A DNA stretch of 64,000 nucleotides. Source: Arthrobacter sp. 35W (GTDB lineage Bacteria > Actinomycetota > Actinomycetes > Actinomycetales > Micrococcaceae). The stretch covers positions 1,302,001 to 1,366,000 of the forward strand of contig NZ_KI519454.1 in the NCBI RefSeq assembly GCF_000482545.1. The letters run 5' to 3'. Below the pieces are notes generated by a model that was not told the DNA's origin, ran no database searches, and saw only the letters and a program-made list of their open reading frames with translations. This document shows, piece after piece, positions 34,428 through 43,322 of this stretch; position 1 is the stretch's first letter; every line of letters starts with the position of its first letter. The translations under genes were made by a program, and so were the position numbers.

Positions 34428-35288
34428 ATGTCAGCAGCAGAATTGACCGTCGCAGTCGTCGGAGCCGGTGGAAAAATGGGCATGCGCGTGTCCGCCAACC
34501 TCCAAAAGAGCGCCCACACCGTCTACTACAGTGAAAACTCGCCCGCCGGCCAGGACCGGGTCCGCGCCGAAGGCCGCGAGATCACAGCCACGGACGACGC
34601 CGTCAAGGGCGCCGACGTCGTGATCCTCGCCGTGCCCGACACCCTTCTAGGCATCATCTCCGAAGGCGTCGTTCCCCAGATGAAGCCCGGCGCCATCCTC
34701 TTGACGCTGGACCCGGCCGCCGCCTACGCGGGGCTGCTGGCCAAGCGCGATGACGTGGTCCAGGCCGTAGCCCACCCGTGCCACCCGTCTGTGTTCCTGG
34801 AGCGCACCACCAAGGAGGAATGGGCCGACACCTTTGGCGGCCAGGGCGCCCCGCAGAACGTCGTTGCCGCCATTGATGAAGATGCCTCCGAGGCCGCCCG
34901 TGCCGCGGCCGAGGCCACCATCAAGGTCATCTACGCCCCCGTGATCGACGTCCACTGGGTCACCGTGAAGCAGCTGGCCATCCTGGAGCCCACGCTCGTG
35001 GAGACTGTCGCCTGCATGATCGGCACCCTGCTGAACGAGGCCCTCCACGAGACCATCCACACCGCCGGAGTTCCGGAGGCGGCCGCCAAGGCCATGCTGT
35101 TCGGCCACGTGCAGATCGCCCTGACCAACGCCCTGCGCGGCTCCAACCCGTTCTCCGAGGCCTGCGAAATCGCCATCCAGTACGGGCGGGACACCATCAT
35201 CAAGGACGACTGGAAGAAGATCTTCGACGATTCCGAGCTCGACGGCGTGATCGCCAAGATGCTCAAGCTGGAGACCATCAACCGGTAG
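34428..35288 (+). CDS. apnO: D-apionate oxidoisomerase (ApnO-like)
   Basis: 286-aa NAD-dependent enzyme with an N-terminal Rossmann domain (VAVVGAGGKMGMRV at 8-21; GADVVILAVPD) resembling 6-phosphogluconate/KARI-type dehydrogenases. The C-terminal helical domain has AHPCHPSVF, KQLAILEPTLVETVACM and the FGHVQIALTNALRG block. I recognise this as the ApnO family, which oxidises and rearranges D-apionate to 3-oxo-isoapionate. It starts 2 bp after the decarboxylase gene, is last in the operon, and is followed by a 12-bp hairpin. Together with apnL in the other operon it links lactone hydrolysis to the erythrulose steps. Confidence 0.82.
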   Translation: MSAAELTVAVVGAGGKMGMRVSANLQKSAHTVYYSENSPAGQDRVRAEGREITATDDAVKGADVVILAVPDTLLGIISEGVVPQMKPGAILLTLDPAAAYAGLLAKRDDVVQAVAHPCHPSVFLERTTKEEWADTFGGQGAPQNVVAAIDEDASEAARAAAEATIKVIYAPVIDVHWVTVKQLAILEPTLVETVACMIGTLLNEALHETIHTAGVPEAAAKAMLFGHVQIALTNALRGSNPFSEACEIAIQYGRDTIIKDDWKKIFDDSELDGVIAKMLKLETINR

Positions 35289-35327
35289 ATTCCGGCCTCC
35301 CGGCCGCTGCGCCGGGCGGATTCGGAA

Positions 35328-35361
35328 CGGAGGAGGGAGTGCGGGAGCCCTCCCTCCTCCG
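35328..35361 (+). terminator. Terminator of the apionate operon
   Basis: Perfect 12-bp inverted repeat CGGAGGAGGGAG / CTCCCTCCTCCG with a 10-nt loop, 40 bp after the apnO stop. No T-run. Confidence 0.6.
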
Positions 35362-35435
35362 CCGACTAAGGTCCTACCTCATGTGTTTACGCCGCCGTCT
35401 CCTGCCGTTCACGACGGCCTCGTAGCGTCGCAGGC

Positions 35436-37205
35436 ATGTCAACCACACTCTCACGACGTTCCATGCTTGCCGGCGGCCTGGCCGGAGTCGGCGCCGCCGC
35501 GGCCGGGCCCTTTCTGCTTCCCACGGCGGCATCCGCCGCCGTGCCGGCGGCCCCCTCGGGCGGCTCTTCGCGCGTGTTTACGCTCGCCATCATCCCCGAC
35601 ACGCAGTACCTGTTCGACGGCGAGGCGCTCCACCCGGAGCCGCTCGCGGAAACCATGAAGTACCTCGCGGGCATCAAGGACCTCGCCTTCGCCGCCCACC
35701 TCGGCGACGTCACCCAGAATGGGCGCGCCACGGAAATCGAGGCCGCCAAGGGACCCTTCGGCATCCTTGCCAAGAAGAAGATTCCGTTCTCCGTGCTCGC
35801 GGGAAACCACGATCTCCCGAACTCGGGCACGGATGACCAGCGGGGGCGGACCCCATTCCTCGACACCCTGCCTCCGCTCGCCGGCCGCCAGCGCATCGCC
35901 CAGGACGCAGGTGGCTACAACTCCGCCTACAGTTTCGATGGCGCGGGGACGACGTTCCTGCTGCTGGCATTGGACTGGAGGTTGTCCGCTGCGGGCATCG
36001 CCTGGGCGCGGTCCGTGCTCGAAGCCAATGCACAGACTCCCACCATCATCACCGTCCACGACGCCCTCTCCGCCGACGGCGGGACGCCGGTCCTGAGCAG
36101 CCACGGCAAGCTTGTCTGGGACAACCTCATCAAGGACCACGAGCAGGTGTTCCTCAGCATCAACGGCCACTTCTGGCCCTCGGGCCGCCTCACCCAGACC
36201 AACGCCGCGGGCAACCCCGTAGAACTCCACCTCGCGAACTACCAGGAGCTCTACTATGGCGGAGCGGCGGCGGTGCGCCTCTACCGCTTCGACTTGGACC
36301 GCGGCGTGGTGGACGTGTCCACGGAGGTACCGTACATCAGTGGACACGGCCTCAACCAGCTCGAGCGCGAAGAACTGCAGCTCACGGCCGGAACCGACCG
36401 CTTCTCCTTTGCCCTTCCAGCGGCCTTGCGGGCTCCGACGCCCCGGGACCCCCGCCCGGCGTCGGCGATGGTCACCGCTGGGACCGAGGCGTACTGGCGC
36501 TTCGAGGGATCCGGCTCCCTGGCCGCTGGCCGCACGGTGGAGGACGCCTCCGGCCGCGGGAACACGCTCGTTGCCACCGGGCCCTCGACGGTGCCGCTGG
36601 CCTTCACCGTGGACTCCCACCCCTCCCAGCCGGCCCGGGGCTCGGTGCGCTTCACCGGGACCAAGGACACCGGAGCCTACCTGCGCACCGTTGACGCGGC
36701 GCCGCTCAACAAGGCTTCCTTCGACAAGGGATACACCTTCGAGGCGTTCTTCAAGCTGCCCGAACCGTTCACAGGCGATTCTGCCTGGAGCGCCCTCATC
36801 TCCCGCTGGGTGTCGGCCAAGACGGCCGGCCGCGCGATTGGCGACGTCGATGAACCCACCGCCACATTGTCCATCAGTGGTGGCCGCGAGCTGCAGTGGT
36901 GCGTCTACCCGACGAACCTGGACCGCTCGACGACGAATTGGGGGCACGAGCTGCGGACCACCCGCTGGTGGCACGTGGCAGTCGTCAACGACGGCCGCAA
37001 CACGACGATGTACATCGACGGCTGCGCGGTGGTCCGCAATCCCTCGACCGTCAACAAGGGTCTGGCCGGAGCCGAATCCGGGGCTCCTTGGGCCGTTGGC
37101 GCCTACTCCTGGGCGGGCGAGCTGGACAAGACCTGGATCGGCACGATCGGCGACATCAGAATCGTCTCGCGTCCGCTGGATCCGCGGGAGTTCATGATCG
37201 CCTGA
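35436..37205 (+). CDS. Tat-exported metallophosphoesterase with LamG-like domain
   Basis: 589-aa exported protein. Twin-arginine signal LSRRSMLAGGLAG (Arg7-Arg8), with a cleavage-like AASA near 38. The calcineurin-like phosphoesterase domain (about 45-330) has metal-site motifs IPDTQ, HLGDVTQNG, AGNHD and INGHF; the usual second GHxH is not obvious. A concanavalin/LamG-type sandwich (about 345-585) begins at EAYWRFEGSGSL and contains FEAFFKLPEPF and TTMYIDGCAV. Exported phosphodiesterase or nuclease activity with carbohydrate attachment is plausible. Monocistronic, independent of the preceding operon. Confidence 0.85.
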   Translation: MSTTLSRRSMLAGGLAGVGAAAAGPFLLPTAASAAVPAAPSGGSSRVFTLAIIPDTQYLFDGEALHPEPLAETMKYLAGIKDLAFAAHLGDVTQNGRATEIEAAKGPFGILAKKKIPFSVLAGNHDLPNSGTDDQRGRTPFLDTLPPLAGRQRIAQDAGGYNSAYSFDGAGTTFLLLALDWRLSAAGIAWARSVLEANAQTPTIITVHDALSADGGTPVLSSHGKLVWDNLIKDHEQVFLSINGHFWPSGRLTQTNAAGNPVELHLANYQELYYGGAAAVRLYRFDLDRGVVDVSTEVPYISGHGLNQLEREELQLTAGTDRFSFALPAALRAPTPRDPRPASAMVTAGTEAYWRFEGSGSLAAGRTVEDASGRGNTLVATGPSTVPLAFTVDSHPSQPARGSVRFTGTKDTGAYLRTVDAAPLNKASFDKGYTFEAFFKLPEPFTGDSAWSALISRWVSAKTAGRAIGDVDEPTATLSISGGRELQWCVYPTNLDRSTTNWGHELRTTRWWHVAVVNDGRNTTMYIDGCAVVRNPSTVNKGLAGAESGAPWAVGAYSWAGELDKTWIGTIGDIRIVSRPLDPREFMIA

Positions 37206-37235
37206 CAGGGGGTGCTACCCGTCCCGGCTTGAATC

Positions 37236-38261
37236 TCAGGGTGCGGAGACGTCGACCAGGACCTTTCCGACGAAGCCGGCCTCCACGGCGTCGTGCGCCA
37301 GTGCCGTGTCCTCAAGGCGGAAGCGGGATACGGGCAGGCCGTGGTCGTCACCGACCCGCAGGACCCCCGCCTTCAGCGCCTCGCCGACGTCGGCCACGGC
37401 CGCCGCCTTCTGCTGCTCCGTCACCGTGTACGTGAGGATGAACTGGTAGTTGACGTTTTTGGCCATGCTCTCCCGGATGGGAATGGCCAGGGATTCACCG
37501 GGCGCAGCGGCATAGATGGCAATGGTTCCGCCGGGCTTAAGCACCTCGATGTCGGTGCCGATGTTGGCGGGGGCGTTGACGTCGATGACCACATCAACGC
37601 CTCCGGGGGCGGCCTGGCGTATGGCGTCCGCGACGTCGTCCACGCGGTAGTTGACCACGGCATGGGCGCCGGCGCGGCGGGCAAGTCCACCCTTCTCGTC
37701 CCCGCTCACGGTGGTGATGACTGTTGCGCCTGACCACCGGGCAAGTTGGATGGCCGCATGCCCGACGGCGCCGGCGCCCCCGGTAACCAACACGACGCGC
37801 CCTGCCAAGGATCCCGGGGAAAGCCTGGCCGGCCCGCCCGCATATGAGGCCAGCGCACGATGGGCTGTCAACGCCGGGATGCCCAGCGATGCACCGGTGT
37901 CGAAGGATTCGGTGTCCGGAAGTGCAACGACCTGCGCGGCCGGCACCACCACAAACTCCTGGGCTGTTCCCTCATTGCCGCCCCAGGCAACATCCCACAG
38001 CCACACGCGGTCCCCGACGGACAGCCCCGCCACGCCGGGTCCGAGCTCGTCCACGACGCCGGCCCCATCCTGATTGGGCACCTTGGCTGCCTCCAACATC
38101 GCTTCGGAACCGGTGCCGGCACGGGCCTTCCAATCGGTGGGATTGACGCCGGAGACCACCACCTTGACCCTGGCCTGGCCCGGACCGGGTGCCACCAGCG
38201 GTTTGTCGTGGAGGACCATCACCGACGACGGCCCTGTCTTCTCGTACACGATGGCCTTCAC
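37236..38261 (-). CDS. Quinone-oxidoreductase-like MDR family protein
   Basis: 341-aa zinc-free medium-chain dehydrogenase/reductase. GroES-like half: GVNPTDWKARAG, VPNQDGAGVVDELGPGV, VWLWDVAWGG. Rossmann half: VLVTGGAGAVGHAAIQLA at about 150-168, with a basic/serine NADP-type pocket. Conserved zinc Cys residues are absent, as in NADPH:quinone oxidoreductases. Start GTG 38261 with AGGAG 6 bp before; a longer in-frame extension upstream is non-coding. Divergent from the tautomerase gene across 170 bp. The substrate may be quinones or electrophilic enones. Confidence 0.86.
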   Translation of the reverse strand: MKAIVYEKTGPSSVMVLHDKPLVAPGPGQARVKVVVSGVNPTDWKARAGTGSEAMLEAAKVPNQDGAGVVDELGPGVAGLSVGDRVWLWDVAWGGNEGTAQEFVVVPAAQVVALPDTESFDTGASLGIPALTAHRALASYAGGPARLSPGSLAGRVVLVTGGAGAVGHAAIQLARWSGATVITTVSGDEKGGLARRAGAHAVVNYRVDDVADAIRQAAPGGVDVVIDVNAPANIGTDIEVLKPGGTIAIYAAAPGESLAIPIRESMAKNVNYQFILTYTVTEQQKAAAVADVGEALKAGVLRVGDDHGLPVSRFRLEDTALAHDAVEAGFVGKVLVDVSAP

Positions 38262-38431
38262 TGGTGCTCCTGTTCTTCGGATTTCTCCTGGGGGACGGAC
38301 GGGTGCCGCCTCGATGCGTGTCCAGTCAGAATGCACTCCCCGTGCCATGTGCGGCTACCTCGATCCATGCTACGTTCCATACAACCTGTGATGCCCGTCA
38401 GGGTGCCCAACGCCTGCCATTGGAGACTCCC

Positions 38432-38875
38432 ATGCCGACGATCGATGTCTACGCCGCGGCCGGAACCTTTCCGGACACAGCCCAGCTCGCCAGGGACCTG
38501 GCCGCCGCCGTGATGGCCGTCGAGGGAGTTCCCAACATTCCCATGTTCCGCAAGAACACCGCCGCGTTCGTGCACGAAATGCCGGGAGATGCACTGGCGA
38601 ACGTCGATGGCGACAGCACGTACGTCCGCGTGCAGGTCCTCACCAACGCCGGCGCCCTGGACCGTGGAAAGCAGATCGCCGTGGTTGCCAAGCTGACGGA
38701 TCTTGTTGCGGCGGCCGCCGGCGACCCGTCGTTGAGCGAACGTACTTGGGTGCTGCTGACCGAGGCCCCCGAGGGCGGATGGGGCCTGTGGGGCCACGCC
38801 CACACCAACGAGGAGCTCGTCGCCGCCGCACGTGCCCAGATCGCCAAGCTCAGCAGCGGGGCCGCGGGGGACTGA
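38432..38875 (+). CDS. Tautomerase-superfamily protein
   Basis: 147-aa protein beginning MPTIDVY, so that Pro2 becomes the catalytic N-terminal proline after Met removal, as in 4-oxalocrotonate tautomerase relatives. Two beta-alpha-beta units (about 2-60 and 64-130) fit a fused or cis-CaaD-like long tautomerase; the second contains YVRVQVLTNAG and TWVLLTEAPEGGWG. ATG 38432 with GGAG 6 bp upstream; the longer reading lacks the N-terminal proline. The next gene starts 120 bp later on the same strand. Substrate unknown. Confidence 0.8.
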   Translation: MPTIDVYAAAGTFPDTAQLARDLAAAVMAVEGVPNIPMFRKNTAAFVHEMPGDALANVDGDSTYVRVQVLTNAGALDRGKQIAVVAKLTDLVAAAAGDPSLSERTWVLLTEAPEGGWGLWGHAHTNEELVAAARAQIAKLSSGAAGD

Positions 38876-38995
38876 GGAAAGGGGGCTGTGCCCAACGGGG
38901 TTCCGGCAGGCCCTCCCTGAATGTCCGTGGCGGGCCTAGGCTCGAACTCCCGGGTGGAAAATCCCTGGGACATTCCACGGCAGGAGAAGACCAGC

Positions 38996-39751
38996 ATGAG
39001 CCTTAGCGACGAAGCACGGAAAAACCGTGACGAACTGTTCCCGGCAGGTGTCGCGACACTGGCACACACCGATCCGGAATTCATCGAGTATTTCGGCAAC
39101 TTCGCCTTCGGCGATGTTGTGCGCGGATCGGCATTGCGACCGACAACCCGCCTGATGGTCCAACTCGCCGCTGTGATTGCTGCGCAGGCGCTGACCGAGT
39201 TCCGTGCCATGGTTGGCGCCGCCCTCACCATCGGCGTCACGCCTGTGGAAATCAAGGAGGTCGTCTACCAGTCTGTGCCCTATGTCGGCATGGCGAAGGC
39301 GTTGGACTTTCTCCGCGTGGCCAACGACGTCCTCACGGAGCGCGGGATCGACCTTCCGCTGCCTGGCCAGTCGACGACGACGCCCGAAACGCGGGCGGCG
39401 GCGGGCCTGGCCGTCCAGAAGCTGATTGTCGGCCATGACCGGGTTGAGCGCATGTATGCCGGGGCGCCGGAGGACCAGGCGCACATCCAACAGTTCCTGT
39501 CGGGAAACTGCTTTGGCGACCACTACACCCGCACCGGAATCGACGTCCCCACCCGCGAGCTCCTGACCTTCTCGATGCTCGTATCCCTGGGCGGATGCGA
39601 CCCGCAGGTCGCCGGCCACGTCGCGGCGAACCTCAACGTCGGCAACAGCCGCGGCGTGCTGGTCGACGTCCTGACACAGCTCCTCCCATACATCGGCTAC
39701 CCGCGCACCCTCAACGGGCTGCGCATCGTCAATGAAGGCACCTCTGACTAG
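38996..39751 (+). CDS. Carboxymuconolactone decarboxylase (CMD) family protein, double domain
   Basis: 251-aa all-helical protein with two CMD/AhpD-like repeats: about 30-110 (GDVVRGSALRPTTRLMVQLA, EFRAMVGAALTIGVTPVEIKE) and about 145-240 (NCFGDHYTRTGIDVPTRELL, GGCDPQVAGHVAANL). AhpD-type CxxC pairs are missing, so peroxidase-reductant activity is unlikely. Relatives are often redox- or quinone-associated proteins of unknown activity. ATG 38996 was chosen because AGGAGA precedes it. It lies between a tautomerase and an ADH/AKR set, consistent with a small oxidoreductase island. Confidence 0.85.
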   Translation: MSLSDEARKNRDELFPAGVATLAHTDPEFIEYFGNFAFGDVVRGSALRPTTRLMVQLAAVIAAQALTEFRAMVGAALTIGVTPVEIKEVVYQSVPYVGMAKALDFLRVANDVLTERGIDLPLPGQSTTTPETRAAAGLAVQKLIVGHDRVERMYAGAPEDQAHIQQFLSGNCFGDHYTRTGIDVPTRELLTFSMLVSLGGCDPQVAGHVAANLNVGNSRGVLVDVLTQLLPYIGYPRTLNGLRIVNEGTSD

Positions 39752-39871
39752 ACGAAGGGCGCCCGGCACCGGAAGGGGGTGCTGCCATTACCTGCAAGGG
39801 CAGGCACTCCCACAACGGGCGCCGTGGATGTTGACTGGACTCTGGACCACCACCGAGCAAGGACCACCACT

Positions 39872-40903
39872 ATGCGAGCAACACTGATGTACGGCGCCGG
39901 AGATGTGCGCGTTGAAACAGTCCCCAACCCCACCCTTCAGGAACCCACGGACGCGATCGTGCGGATCGTTGCCGGCTGCATCTGCGGCAGCGACCTGTGG
40001 CCCTACGCCTCCATGCCGAAATCCGACGTCGGCTCCCGCAAGGGCCACGAGTTTGTTGGCATCGTTGAAGAACTCGGCACCGAGGTGACAGGTCTGGCAG
40101 TGGGTGATTTCGTGATTGCCCCGTTCGTCGCCTCGGATGGCACCTGCGACTTCTGCCGGGAAGGGCTCCAGACCTCCTGCCGCCACGGCGCCCATTGGGG
40201 CGGTCACGACGACGGCGGCCAGGGCGAGTTCGCCCGCGTTCCCCAGGCGTCGGGAACCCTCGTCGTGGTCCCGGCCGGATTCGATGAGGAGCTGGTCCCC
40301 TCGCTGCTCAGCCTTTCCGACGTCATGTCCACGGGATACCACGCGGCCAAGAAGGCCCGCATCGCACCCGGGCAGAGTGTCACGGTGATCGGCGACGGCG
40401 CAGTGGGCCTGTGCGCGGTGCTTTCCGCCAAGCTCATGGGCGCCTCCCGCATCATCCTCATGGGCCGCCATGCGGCACGCACGGACCTCGGCCGGGAGTT
40501 CGGTGCCACGGACGTCGTCGCCGAACGCGGCGAGGCGGGCATTGCCAGGGTCAAGGAGCTCACGAACGGGGACGGGACACATGTCGTGCTGGAGGCTGTC
40601 GGCCTCAAGACCGCCATCGAGACGGCCATCGCCGTCGTCCGCGACGGCGGCGTCATCAGCCGCGTTGGCGCCCCGCAGTTTTCCGAGGTGCCGCTGGGAT
40701 TCCGCGAGTTCCTGCGCAACATCACGCTCACGGGCGGAGTGGCGCCGGCCCGCGCCTACATCGAGGAACTGCTGCCGCTGGTGCTCGACCGGACCATCGA
40801 ACCGGGCAAGGTCTTCGACCGCACCATCGGTCTTGACGATGTCCCCGCCGGCTACCAGGCCATGGCCGACCGCGAAGCACTCAAAGTGCTTGTCCGCCCC
40901 TAA
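39872..40903 (+). CDS. Zinc-dependent alcohol dehydrogenase (MDR)
   Basis: 343-aa enzyme. The catalytic zinc site is CGSDLWP with GHEFVG, the structural zinc cysteines lie in CDFCREGLQTSC, and the NAD motif is GDGAVGLCAVL at about 175-185. ATG 39872 with AAGGA upstream; a longer upstream reading lacks family similarity. It is followed after 20 bp by an aldo/keto reductase and then an NAD(P)H-binding protein with ATGA overlap, so three oxidoreductases form one transcript. Substrate unknown. Confidence 0.88.
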   Translation: MRATLMYGAGDVRVETVPNPTLQEPTDAIVRIVAGCICGSDLWPYASMPKSDVGSRKGHEFVGIVEELGTEVTGLAVGDFVIAPFVASDGTCDFCREGLQTSCRHGAHWGGHDDGGQGEFARVPQASGTLVVVPAGFDEELVPSLLSLSDVMSTGYHAAKKARIAPGQSVTVIGDGAVGLCAVLSAKLMGASRIILMGRHAARTDLGREFGATDVVAERGEAGIARVKELTNGDGTHVVLEAVGLKTAIETAIAVVRDGGVISRVGAPQFSEVPLGFREFLRNITLTGGVAPARAYIEELLPLVLDRTIEPGKVFDRTIGLDDVPAGYQAMADREALKVLVRP

Positions 40904-40923
40904 CCCAAAGGAACACCCGCACC

Positions 40924-41799
40924 ATGAACATCACACTCAACAACGGCGTCGCCATGCCCGCCATCGGCCTCGGCGTCTTCCAGACTTCACCCAAGGACAC
41001 CGTGGATGCCGTCGCTGCGGCGCTGCAGACCGGCTACCGGCACATCGATACGGCCGCCGCCTACGCCAATGAACGCGAGGTGGGGGAGGGCATCCGCCGC
41101 TCCGGCATCGACCGTTCGGACATCTTTATCGAGACCAAGGTCTGGATCAGCGACTACGGCTACGATGCGACGCTGCATGCGTTCGAGAAGAGCGCCGCCA
41201 AGCTCGGCGTCGACCAGCTGGACCTGTTCATTCTGCACCAGCCGCTCCCCACTGCGTTCGAGAAGACCATCGATGCCTACCTGGGCCTTGAGCAGCTGCT
41301 GGCTGATGGCCGCGTGCAGGCGATCGGCGTCAGCAATTTCATGCCGGAGCATCTGGCCACGCTGCGCGAGCGGACCTCCATCGTCCCGGCGGTCAACCAG
41401 ATCGAGGTCCACCCCTACTTCACCCAGCCCGCGGTGAGGCAGGCCAACGCAGACCTTGGCATCCTCACGCAGGCGTGGTCGCCGATCGGCGGCATCACCT
41501 CCTACCGCGGCGACGGCGCCAGGAGCACTTTCACCGACCCGGTGATCCTCGCCATCGCCGCGCTGCACGGCAAGAGCGCCGCCCAGGTGATGCTGCGGTG
41601 GCAGCTGCAGCTCGGGCACTCCGTGATCCCCAAGTCCGTCCGTGCGGAGCGCATTGCGGAGAACTTCGACGTCTTCGACTTTGAGCTCACGCCGGAGCAG
41701 ATGGGCGCCCTCGACGCCCTCGACACGGGGGTCCGCGGCGGACCGGAACCCGACTCGATCACGCTGGCCGCCTTTGGCCGCGAGATCCCGGAGGCATGA
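40924..41799 (+). CDS. Aldo/keto reductase (2,5-diketo-gluconate-reductase-like)
   Basis: 291-aa (alpha/beta)8 NADPH reductase of the AKR5 type. NGVAMPAIGLGVF at the N-terminus, tetrad residues in YRHIDTAAAYANE (Asp, Tyr), the Lys in IFIETKVW, and His in FILHQPL. NADP-binding end: VIPKSVRAERIAENFDVFDF. Overlaps the next gene by 4 bp. Typical substrates are aldehydes and keto sugars. Confidence 0.9.
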   Translation: MNITLNNGVAMPAIGLGVFQTSPKDTVDAVAAALQTGYRHIDTAAAYANEREVGEGIRRSGIDRSDIFIETKVWISDYGYDATLHAFEKSAAKLGVDQLDLFILHQPLPTAFEKTIDAYLGLEQLLADGRVQAIGVSNFMPEHLATLRERTSIVPAVNQIEVHPYFTQPAVRQANADLGILTQAWSPIGGITSYRGDGARSTFTDPVILAIAALHGKSAAQVMLRWQLQLGHSVIPKSVRAERIAENFDVFDFELTPEQMGALDALDTGVRGGPEPDSITLAAFGREIPEA

Positions 41800-42578
41800 C
41801 GATGGCCCACAAACCTGGCACCGTCCTCGTTGTCGGTGCAACCGGCAGCGTCGGGCGCCTCGTCGTCACCGAAGGCGTCCGGCAGGGCTACGAGACCCGG
41901 GCCCTCGTGCGTGGCTCTTCCCGTGCAGGGCGCCTCGACACGGCTGCGTCCATGGTCGTGGGGGAGCTGACTCGGGCTCAGACCCTCGCCGAGGCTGTCG
42001 CCGGCATCGACGCCGTCATCTTCACCCAGGGCTCCTCCTACGGCGACGCCGCGGCAGCGGAGGCTGTGGACTACGGAGCGGTGAAGAACGTGCTCCAGGC
42101 ACTGAACGGCAGGCCCGTGCGCATAGCGCTCATGACGGCCATTGGTGTGACCCGGCGCGGCGGCACCCACGACTGGAAGCGCCGCAGTGAACGCCTCGTC
42201 CGCGCCAGCGGCAATGCCTACACGATCGTCCGCCCCGGCTGGTTCGACTACAACGACGAGAACCAGTTGGCCATCACCTTGCTGCAGGGCGACACCCGCC
42301 ATGCCGGCAGCCCAGCCGACGGTGTCATCGCCCGGCACCAGATCGCCCGTGTACTGGTTGACAGCCTCGCCTCCGACGCTGCCGACCGCCTGACGTTCGA
42401 ACTGGTGGCCGAGCGGGGCCCAGCCCAGGAGGATCTGGAGCCGGTCTTTGGCGCGCTGGACAAGGATCCCCGTGGTTCCGTGGACGGTGTCCGGGACCAG
42501 CCAAACATGCCCGCCGACGCCGAGCCGGCGCGCGTCCGCGCGGACCTCGACGCGCTGGGGGATACCGATCAGGCATAG
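41796..42578 (+). CDS. NAD(P)H-binding atypical SDR
   Basis: 260-aa protein of the NAD(P)H-binding (NmrA/SDR_a5-like) group. Rossmann motif VVGATGSVGRLVV at about 11-23, ALVRGSSRAGRL for the NADP phosphate, GIDAVIFTQGS, and RPGWFDYN in place of the classical YxxxK. Last gene of the ADH-AKR operon, translationally coupled by ATGA. It ends just before a hairpin at 42591. Confidence 0.82.
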   Translation: MTMAHKPGTVLVVGATGSVGRLVVTEGVRQGYETRALVRGSSRAGRLDTAASMVVGELTRAQTLAEAVAGIDAVIFTQGSSYGDAAAAEAVDYGAVKNVLQALNGRPVRIALMTAIGVTRRGGTHDWKRRSERLVRASGNAYTIVRPGWFDYNDENQLAITLLQGDTRHAGSPADGVIARHQIARVLVDSLASDAADRLTFELVAERGPAQEDLEPVFGALDKDPRGSVDGVRDQPNMPADAEPARVRADLDALGDTDQA

Positions 42579-42590
42579 GGCTCGGAGGCT

Positions 42591-42609
42591 GCGAAGCATT
42601 AGGCTTCGC
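42591..42609 (+). promoter_or_regulatory. Hairpin and probable leaderless -10 before the DUF998 gene
   Basis: GCGAAGC-ATTAG-GCTTCGC is a perfect 7-bp inverted repeat ending 2 bp before GTG 42612, with no ribosome site. TAGGCT at 42600-42605 lies 6 bp before the GTG, the spacing expected for a leaderless actinobacterial mRNA. The repeat could instead end the upstream operon. Confidence 0.4.
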
Positions 42610-42611
42610 GT

Positions 42612-43304
42612 GTGAGCACGAGTTCTGATCCCGGCCCGTTGGCGGCCGGCTCCCGGCGCACCCAGTTGGCAGGGGTTGCCGGCATGGCCGGGGCCGCCCT
42701 GTTTGTCGCCGTTTTTACGATTCTGGGCTGGGTGCAGCCGGGCTACTCCTGGACGTCGATGTTCGTCAGCGAATTGTCGCTCGGCCCCTTCGGCTGGATC
42801 CAGATCCTCAGCTTCCTGCTGACCGGCGCCCTGGTGCTGGTGTTCGGCAGGGGTCTTGCCGCACAGTTCAGCACCGGTGCTGCGTCCCGGGTGGGGCCGC
42901 TGCTGGTGCAGGGCATCGGCGTCAGTTTGACGGCGTCAGGTCCCTTCACCACCGACCCGTCGGCGATGTTCGAGCAAACAAGTGCGCATGGGCTGGTCCA
43001 CGGCATCTTCGGTGCCATCGTGTTCACCTTCGCGCCGATCAGCTGCCTGGTGTTCTACAGGCGTTTCCGCCGCGATCCGAACTGGCGGCGCCTTGCGGGG
43101 TGGACGCTGGCCGCAGGCATTGTCCTGGCGCTGGGGATCGTCGTGCTCAAGATCAGCCAGCAGCCTGGGAGCGGACTCTTTGAGTGGAAGGGACTCGTGC
43201 AACGCGTCATCCTGGTGGCATTCATGGCGTGGATCTTCGCGTTTGCATTCCGTCTGCGCCGCCTCTCCCATGTCCGGCGGCACGGCCCGCCGGCGCAGAC
43301 GTAG
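42612..43304 (+). CDS. DUF998 family membrane protein
   Basis: 230-aa integral membrane protein with six predicted helices. The family pattern is ELSLGPFGWIQILSFLLTG in the second helix, GIGVSLTASGPFTTDP, and the HGLVHGIFGAIVF helix. Function of DUF998 is unknown. GTG start without a Shine-Dalgarno, probably leaderless. The C-terminus is basic and cytoplasmic (RRLSHVRRHG). Convergent with the VWA gene, 18 bp apart. Confidence 0.86.
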   Translation: MSTSSDPGPLAAGSRRTQLAGVAGMAGAALFVAVFTILGWVQPGYSWTSMFVSELSLGPFGWIQILSFLLTGALVLVFGRGLAAQFSTGAASRVGPLLVQGIGVSLTASGPFTTDPSAMFEQTSAHGLVHGIFGAIVFTFAPISCLVFYRRFRRDPNWRRLAGWTLAAGIVLALGIVVLKISQQPGSGLFEWKGLVQRVILVAFMAWIFAFAFRLRRLSHVRRHGPPAQT

Positions 43305-43322
43305 TCCATGGGTCCGCCGGAC

